23,687 nucleotides of DNA from assembly GCA_958430865.1 (NCBI GenBank), contig CAUDNR010000233.1, forward strand, positions 12,946-36,632. The letters are read 5' to 3'. Below are positions 18,633 through 23,687 of the stretch, piece by piece. Source of the DNA: Entrophospora sp. SA101. Taxonomy: Eukaryota; Glomeromycota; Glomeromycetes; Entrophosporales; Entrophosporaceae. Position numbers and translations under genes: made by a program. A model generated the notes under the pieces. The model made no database searches, was not told where the DNA came from, and was given only the letters and a program-made list of their open reading frames with translations. How positions within the stretch are numbered: the stretch's first letter is position 1; the number at the start of each line of letters is the position of its first letter.

Positions 18633-19829
18633 TTAATATGTACAAGTTTTAAAAGCAATCCTAATCAATCTCTTTACACTTTTCCATTTTTTCTTTCGAA
18701 CAGCAATACGAATCTTCGTCAGCATAAATTTTTTATGTTCGTCCAATTCTGCTCTACTATATTTGCCTTTACTTGGGCCGGCAACTTGTAGAACAGGGAT
18801 TTGTTCTTTGAAAGATTTATTAAATATATGAAGTTTTGGCGGTTCATCATTAAATTTCACGGAAAATAATGGTGGTGATGGTAATGATCGAGTTGATTTT
18901 GATGATGTTGTTGTTGTTGCTGATGATGATGTTGTTGTTGCTGATGATGATGTTGTTGATGATGATGGTTTTATTGATGATGTTAATGTTGATTTTTTAT
19001 TAACGACGACGACGAATTGATTTTTCTTTTTAAAATTTGATTTTAAAATTCCATTTTTGCTACAAAGCCATCGATGTTTGGGTGCAATTTTAGAATTTTT
19101 TATTACATGTTTTGTAAATAATAAAATCAACAATTTTGAAAAAAAAATACGGCCGCCGATTCTCTGTGATAAAAAAATAGGTAAAATAGAAGGTAAGATT
19201 TTGTCAATTACTAGTTCGATTAGTAACGTACTATATTGTATTATTGATTGATGATAATGTTGGTTGTGGTTGTGGTTGGTCGTGGAAGTGGGGGTGAGGG
19301 TGGAGGATTTTTGATAATTTTTGTTAATTAATAAAGAAGATGATAAGATTTCTAAAAATCTTTTTAATAAAATGTTTAAGGAACGATTAATTATTGTTGG
19401 TAGAAAATATACTGGTATTATTATTTTTGTTGATTTCGTCGTCGTCATCGCCGTCGCCAAAGATGGGGAAATAATAATTGTTGGTGCCGGTAACAATCTT
19501 TTGGTGTTGGAGGTTTTTCTAATGATTGTTATTGTACCATTATTATTATTCCTCCTATTATTATTATTCTTACTATTGTTATTTCTATCACTACCATCAC
19601 CATTATTGCCATTATTATTTGCTGCCGCTATTGATAAAGAAGATTTGAAGGATTTCCGACGACACGAGATAATAATAGCATTACTATTACTATTGCTATT
19701 ATTATTATTACTATTACTATTACTATTACTATTATTATTATTATTATTATTAATGTTATTGCCTTTTCGTGTTGTTGATAATACCTTTTTTCTAGATATT
19801 TTAGAATTGTTAACAGGTTCTGGACACAT
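18633..19829 (-). CDS. Unrecognised low-complexity, basic 398-residue protein
   Basis: This is a single long minus-strand frame with no intron. The upstream in-frame sequence has only a GTG near 19907, and a TAA closes it before that. The first ATG, at 19829 (MCPEPVNNSKISRKK), is therefore chosen, unless an upstream exon is spliced on. Asn/Ser-rich tracts lie at about 24-50 and 71-97. Moderately hydrophobic helical stretches lie at about 137-170 and 205-245, and a Ser/Thr run at about 282-315. The C-terminal section is less repetitive and strongly basic: PPKLHIFNKSFKEQIPVLQV, then KYSRAELDEHKKFM and KKWKSVKRLIRIAFKTCTY. I recognise no domain. The C-terminal 70 residues look most constrained and could form amphipathic basic helices. 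It might be an orphan gene, or partly a chance frame kept open by trinucleotide repeats. Confidence 0.55.
   Translation of the reverse strand: MCPEPVNNSKISRKKVLSTTRKGNNINNNNNNNSNSNSNSNNNNSNSNSNAIIISCRRKSFKSSLSIAAANNNGNNGDGSDRNNNSKNNNNRRNNNNGTITIIRKTSNTKRLLPAPTIIISPSLATAMTTTKSTKIIIPVYFLPTIINRSLNILLKRFLEILSSSLLINKNYQKSSTLTPTSTTNHNHNQHYHQSIIQYSTLLIELVIDKILPSILPIFLSQRIGGRIFFSKLLILLFTKHVIKNSKIAPKHRWLCSKNGILKSNFKKKNQFVVVVNKKSTLTSSIKPSSSTTSSSATTTSSSATTTTSSKSTRSLPSPPLFSVKFNDEPPKLHIFNKSFKEQIPVLQVAGPSKGKYSRAELDEHKKFMLTKIRIAVRKKKWKSVKRLIRIAFKTCTY
19681..19758 (-). repeat. Trinucleotide tract (AAT/AGT type) in the unknown gene
   Basis: On the minus strand AAT, AGT and AAC codons alternate to give the Asn/Ser tract. 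On the plus strand the same repeat creates a long poly-Leu frame at about 19530-19760, which is an antisense artefact rather than a membrane protein. Confidence 0.8.
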
Positions 19830-19909
19830 TGTACTCGTTGATTTATTCGATTTTTCTTTAAACGAGAGAATTTCCAAGGGATTGAATTTTAATGAATGAA
19901 TGAGCACGA

Positions 19910-20340
19910 GCGAGAATAGTTAAAAATATAAAAAAAATAATTTTAAAAAAAAACTTTATTTATTTGTTTATTTTTTTTTAAAATATATATATATTTTTTT
20001 TGATGAGATAAAAATAAAAAAAAAAAAAACATCCATAAACTTTATATATTATTTATTTTATTTTTGTTGTACAATTGTTTGCGTACTATCATCAATTAAT
20101 CAAATAATGGGAATTAGAAATAAATAATAAGATATGTATGTGTGTGCGTTATGATTATGTATTAGTATAAAAATTTATAGTAAATAATTGATAATAAATA
20201 AATAAATAGATATGAAATAATCTAATCAAAAAAAGATAATCATAACTCCTAAAAAACTAAAAAAGATTAATAATTATATTTCTATTCTCCAACATAATCT
20301 TCCTCAATGATATATATACAGACGACATATATATAATGAA
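19910..20340. other. A+T-rich upstream region of the unknown minus-strand gene
   Basis: Long A/T runs and TA repeats dominate. This would be the promoter side of the gene ending at 18633. No gene or specific motif can be named. Confidence 0.5.
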
Positions 20341-20343
20341 TAA

Positions 20344-20425
20344 TCACGTTATATAAAAGTCAGGCTAGCAATGCACAGTCTGGGTTTTTTTACCCTATCG
20401 GTATGTCGATCAGATCCCACTCATA
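20344..20425. repeat. G+C-richer block with adjacent hairpins (possible structured RNA or dispersed repeat)
   Basis: This 80-bp block stands out from very A+T-rich flanks. It holds GGGT-TTTTTT-ACCC (20382-20395) and ATCG-GTATGT-CGAT (20397-20410) next to each other, followed by CAGATCCCACTC. There are no polymerase III boxes and no coding frame. I cannot assign it to an RNA family; a dispersed repeat is just as likely. Confidence 0.3.
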
Positions 20426-20429
20426 TACA

Positions 20430-21499
20430 AATGAATTTACAAGATGTTATTTTTTTTTTTAAAAAAAAAATTAATTCGTTATTGAGATAAATAGTACTAA
20501 ACTTGCCTTTTCATAATCTGTCGATAATCTGTGATTTGTTCAAAGCATGCTTCTAACAAAAATTAGGAAATTCATATGCAAGGTGTTTAATTTCGTTGTA
20601 TTGATTTATTTATTCATTTTTTATTATTTTTTTCTAGATATAATAAAAAGACCATCTACTAGTACTTTAACATGCTTGTTCGACATACTTACCCAGAAAC
20701 ATGTGAACTAAAGCAATCAATATTGGTGACAAGCATCAGGAAATTCATAAAGGAACATTTAAATCATTTATTGAATATTATCTTTGTTAATTGATATGAA
20801 AAACATTATTAAAGATTGTTTCTAAATTTTTTATCAGATCTTTTAAATCAGATATGAAAAACAATTCAAATATACATAAAATTCAAATAAAAATCCCAGG
20901 AAGTTAATATTTTGTATAATAATTAGAAAACCATATCAGAAATTAGGTAAATGATCATATATATAAAAACAATTTAACAAAAATAAATATCGAGCACTTG
21001 AATCAGTTTATGACTTGATTATTAATCGGAAATAGTGTTACCGGGGTAACTAACAATTCAAGTGTGAATTTGCGAAACATTTATTATTTATGGTCAAAAG
21101 AACTATTTAGATGATTTTAATACAAACATATCATACTTTTATTGAGATTAAAATACACATATACAAGAGCCATAGTTTTATAAAATTCTTATACATGTTT
21201 AATATAAAGAACTTTAGAATGCATTGCTCTCATCAAATATAACAATAATGAAATCAAATTCAAATCATATTTTTGAACAAATATTCAACAAATAAGGGTA
21301 AGCATATATATAAAAATAAATATAATAAATAAAACTGTTTTTTTCATTTTTTTCTTTATTAAAACTGTATCAACATAAAGTTTTAAATTAAGATGTATTT
21401 TAAATGAGGCATACTGCAGCAAAACCAGACAAAGTTAACATAAATTGCAGAGTTCAAAAAATTTTTTTTGCAGACCTTTGTTTGAAAAAAGGCATTAAT
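20430..21499. other. Intergenic, no gene seen
   Basis: The stretch has no useful open frame. It contains a T11/A10 inverted run at about 20450-20470 and ordinary A+T-rich DNA. Confidence 0.55.
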
Positions 21500-22119
21500 T
21501 TAATTGACGATCCGTCTATCTTTTTACTATATATTAAAAACTGAAGGAAATATATAATGATCTGCAAAAATATATTCCACATCCCCGTCATGTGATAAAA
21601 TTTAAATGAAAAAAAATTTTACGATTTCATTTTTGGTTTTGAATTTTGGAATTTAAAAACAGTTTCGGAATTTAATAGTTTCGGAATTTGAAATAGTTTC
21701 GGAGTTTCAAAAACAGTGTTTCTATTCATAACACAATTCTTTGTTCAATCTTAATTATATTTTATTTGTTCATCTGTTTTATTTCAATCCATTGAATACT
21801 CAAATTGATTAATTATAGTGAATAATTTATATTTTTTTGTTGTTATTACACAAACGTAAAAACTTTTTTATATATGAAAAATCTCTCATCTCTACATCCC
21901 AAAAGTAAACCCTTTTTTTTTCAATATTCTTAAAAAAAAATACATAAATATGTTCTTTGACATTTGTTTCATAACCTAAAATCAAAAAATATGATTTTAT
22001 AATACTAAAGTATAGTACCATTTTTTTATACAAGGACGTCAATTGGTGAAATTTGTGACATTTTTCCTCCTCCGATCCCTATCTAGAGCTCACTCATTCA
22101 TAGACGGATCGTCAATTAA
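21500..22119. mobile_element. 620-bp candidate DNA transposon derivative with perfect 20-bp TIRs
   Basis: TTAATTGACGATCCGTCTAT at 21500-21519 is the exact reverse complement of 22100-22119. The ends can be read as TTAA target copies flanking TTGACGATCC termini (piggyBac-like) or as TA copies flanking ATTGACG termini (Tc1/mariner-like); the sequence alone does not decide. No transposase is encoded. A 71-codon minus-strand frame without ATG has no recognisable content. The interior has three AGTTTCGGA(A/G)TTT units. The 3' edge lies only 53 bp from the stop codon of the minus-strand gene ending at 22172. Confidence 0.75.
21661..21708 (+). repeat. Three AGTTTCGGAATTT units
   Basis: Units start at 21661, 21677 and 21695 (16 and 18 bp apart), separated by AAT/GAAAT. 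They lie inside the 620-bp inverted-repeat element and may be its internal protein-binding repeats. Confidence 0.7.
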
Positions 22120-22171
22120 TTATTATAATACTTAATCATAAAAAGCAATGCAATAATTGTTGTGACTTGCG

Positions 22172-22608
22172 TTAATGTTTTTTTTCATCTAGCAGGATTT
22201 TTTTAGGAGTTATTTCATTAGTATCAATGATATGAATATCACTGACATTGCTAATATTACGTTCTGGAGTTAAATATCCTCTCTCAAATTCATGTTGATA
22301 AGCATTGTTTATATAATTCTCATACTTGCTCTTAATTTCTTTAAGCATTTTTCCTAATTTTGTAAATTTTTTCAAGAGAGCTGGAAGGAAATATCAAGTC
22401 TAATTTAGCTACTTGTCCATACATGCAGCCCAAAGTATTTTGACACTGTTGTAAAGGGGCATTACACTTATGTTTTTAATAATGAGTGCCATAATTAATT
22501 TCTACTTTCTACCATCAAAATTGAAATAATTTTGACCATTGAAATCACCAAACCAATTTGGGCTGCATGTATAATCTGAATATATACTCTGAGGATCACC
22601 TAGGATTA
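22172..22608 (-). CDS. 3' exons of an unrecognised spliced gene (partial)
   Basis: The last exon (22172-22380) follows a strong acceptor (TTCCTTCCAG) and encodes about 69 residues: LLKKFTKLGKMLKEIKSKYE, NYINNAYQHEFERGYLTPER, then NISNVSDIHIIDTNEITPKK and ILLDEKKH before TAA. A preceding 21-nt exon (22588-22608; ILGDPQ) lies between TTTGCAG and the donor GTATAT and joins in phase. The charged, helix-rich composition and tidy splice signals argue for real coding sequence. The intron between them (22381-22587) contains a mariner-type MITE. Exons further upstream could not be assembled: a piece near 22700-22770 (YAVFRLLLRTFIGSYYYF) meets a stop. No domain is recognised, and the gene may be either functional or decaying. 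Confidence 0.5.
22422..22569. mobile_element. Tc1/mariner-type MITE, 148 bp, TA-flanked, inside an intron
   Basis: CATGCAGCCCAAA starts at 22422 and its exact reverse complement TTTGGGCTGCATG ends at 22569. Each end is flanked by TA (22420-22421 and 22570-22571), as expected for Tc1/mariner insertion. Counting the palindromic TA, the perfect match is 16 bp (22419-22434 with 22557-22572). The left end continues AAAGTATTTTGACAC, a pattern common in Tc1/mariner termini. It encodes no transposase. Confidence 0.8.
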
Positions 22609-23327
22609 CTGCAAAGTTTACAAGATATAAGAAATTATTAGTTGAAGAAAATTTCATTTTTAAGTATAGTTTTAGGTTCACTTTTCACTTTTTACTTCAA
22701 TAATATTTAAGATGATATAACCAAAAATAGTAATAGCTGCCAATGAATGTTCTTAACAAGAGGCGGAATACTGCATACTCTATTTTAAAAAAGATATTAG
22801 TTGAAAAACATATCAGATGAAACATATTAAATGAGATAAAATAAAGGGTCACATAAAACTATTTACAACAAATTGTCAATAATAAGCCATAATAAAATTA
22901 TATATATATATATTCATTTATTAATAACTTCTATTTATTAAAAACATAATTTGTTGTTTATTCATTAACAACTATAGATATAAAAAAATCCAAATTAATT
23001 TCTTAATAATTCACATATATGCTCATCCATTAATTCTATTTATTATGGACATAAGAAAATTCAAATTTATTTTCTCAATAATTTATATATATATTCATCC
23101 ATATATTCCTATTTATTAACTCTATTATAGTATCATTAATATTAGAGCCTGGCTGGTATTTATTACTGTATGAAATTTATATTAATTGTGATGAACTAAG
23201 ATTTTTATTAAAGGAAAATATTTATATATATATTATAACTTATTATAATTTGAACCATTAATATATCAGGATAACATGCTATATATTATTTCAATAAATA
23301 GCATCCTCAACATTGCTTAATTCTAGG
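22609..23327. other. A+T-rich DNA upstream of the partial minus-strand gene
   Basis: It may contain further minus-strand exons (see 22700-22770), but none could be joined with confidence. From 22900 to 23110 there are loosely repeated units of the form TTATATATATATTCAT...TTAATAACTTCTATTTATTA, about 60 bp apart. Confidence 0.4.
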
Positions 23328-23329
23328 TA

Positions 23330-23687
23330 CACTACCTGGACAAAAGTATAGGGACACCTGCAGATCATCACAAATAATTGGATAAAGTGACATGACAAAA
23401 ACTAAAAATTTTACTATCTCAATCACACTTGCTTATTAAGTAAAAATTAATCTTCATATCAAATACTATAATATACTGAAGTTTCACCCCATATAAACAA
23501 ACCATTGTTGTTTTACAAACCTTAAAAGATAAAAATGAAAATACTGGAATTTTCTGAAAAAAGTTTGACTCGAAAATTGACCACATTAGCAAGTTCTAAC
23601 GACCTTTGTGGCATAAGTAAAAAATGTGTCTCATGTTTGAAATTAGTTATTTGCAGAATTTCACAAAGTTTGCCATATTATTTCTCA
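23330..23687 (+). mobile_element. Left end of a Tc1-like transposon, cut by the window edge
   Basis: After a TA (23328-23329), the sequence CACTACCTGGACAAAAGTAT followed by AGGGACACC (to 23358) matches the known form of Tc1-like terminal repeats (CTGGNCAAAAGTATNGGGACACC). About 180 bp later, an ATG at 23535 opens MKILEFSEKSLTRKLTTLAS and stays open to the window end (51 codons). MKxxExSEKxRxxIxxLxxS is typical of the first residues of Tc1 transposases, but the later residues fit the helix-turn-helix poorly. Whether the copy is intact cannot be judged from this window. Confidence 0.7.

Noticed and set aside
19321..19899. Plus-strand 192-codon frame that is largely poly-Leu
   Set aside because: It is antisense to the Asn/Ser trinucleotide tract of the minus-strand gene; the hydrophobicity is a reading-frame artefact.
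21827..22042. 71-codon minus-strand frame inside the 620-bp element
   Set aside because: It has no ATG, is Phe/Lys-rich from A/T runs, and has no transposase motif.

Overview
The window looks like nuclear DNA of a filamentous, early-diverging fungus. It is strongly A+T-rich, its genes carry short GT-AG introns (about 80-120 nt, one of 313 nt), and its proteins contain long Asn, Asp, His and Ser runs. A short membrane protein resembles a fungus-only family, and the FYVE finger has a His-for-Cys variant that I recall from fungi. The density of decayed hAT and Tc1/mariner DNA, plus a gene fragment resembling an expanded arbuscular-mycorrhizal family, suggests Glomeromycotina (Rhizophagus-like). 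This placement is inference; no database was searched.

Layout. 1-7,500 has no convincing intact gene. It holds a 171-bp G+C-richer cassette, decayed coding-like tandem repeats, a degraded hAT transposase end, and a perfect 133-bp hAT-type MITE with an 8-bp target duplication, nested inside a larger inverted-repeat pair. 7,559-10,071 is a five-exon FYVE-finger gene (+). 10,684-11,346 is a four-exon small membrane protein gene (-). 12,621-12,692 is a tRNA-Glu(UUC) gene (-). 12,900-15,100 is a transposon-rich block: a cluster of GCCGAAAC-like repeats, a hAT transposase fragment split by a second MITE of the same family, and a spliced fragment of an uncharacterised gene family. 16,304-18,408 encodes the large subunit of TFIIF (three exons, +). 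18,633-19,829 encodes an unrecognised low-complexity basic protein (-), convergent with TFIIF. 19,900-23,687 holds a possible structured repeat, a 620-bp element with 20-bp perfect terminal repeats, the 3' end of a spliced minus-strand gene whose last intron seems to contain a mariner-type MITE, and the start of a Tc1-like element running off the right edge.

The cellular genes are not an operon and share no evident pathway: endosomal lipid recognition, a fungal membrane protein, translation (tRNA) and RNA polymerase II initiation. The most interesting signal is recent transposon activity written into gene structure. One MITE splits a transposase reading frame that rejoins exactly if the MITE and one target copy are removed. 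Another enlarges an intron that would otherwise be 57 nt. I saw no novel defence system, CRISPR array or gene cluster.
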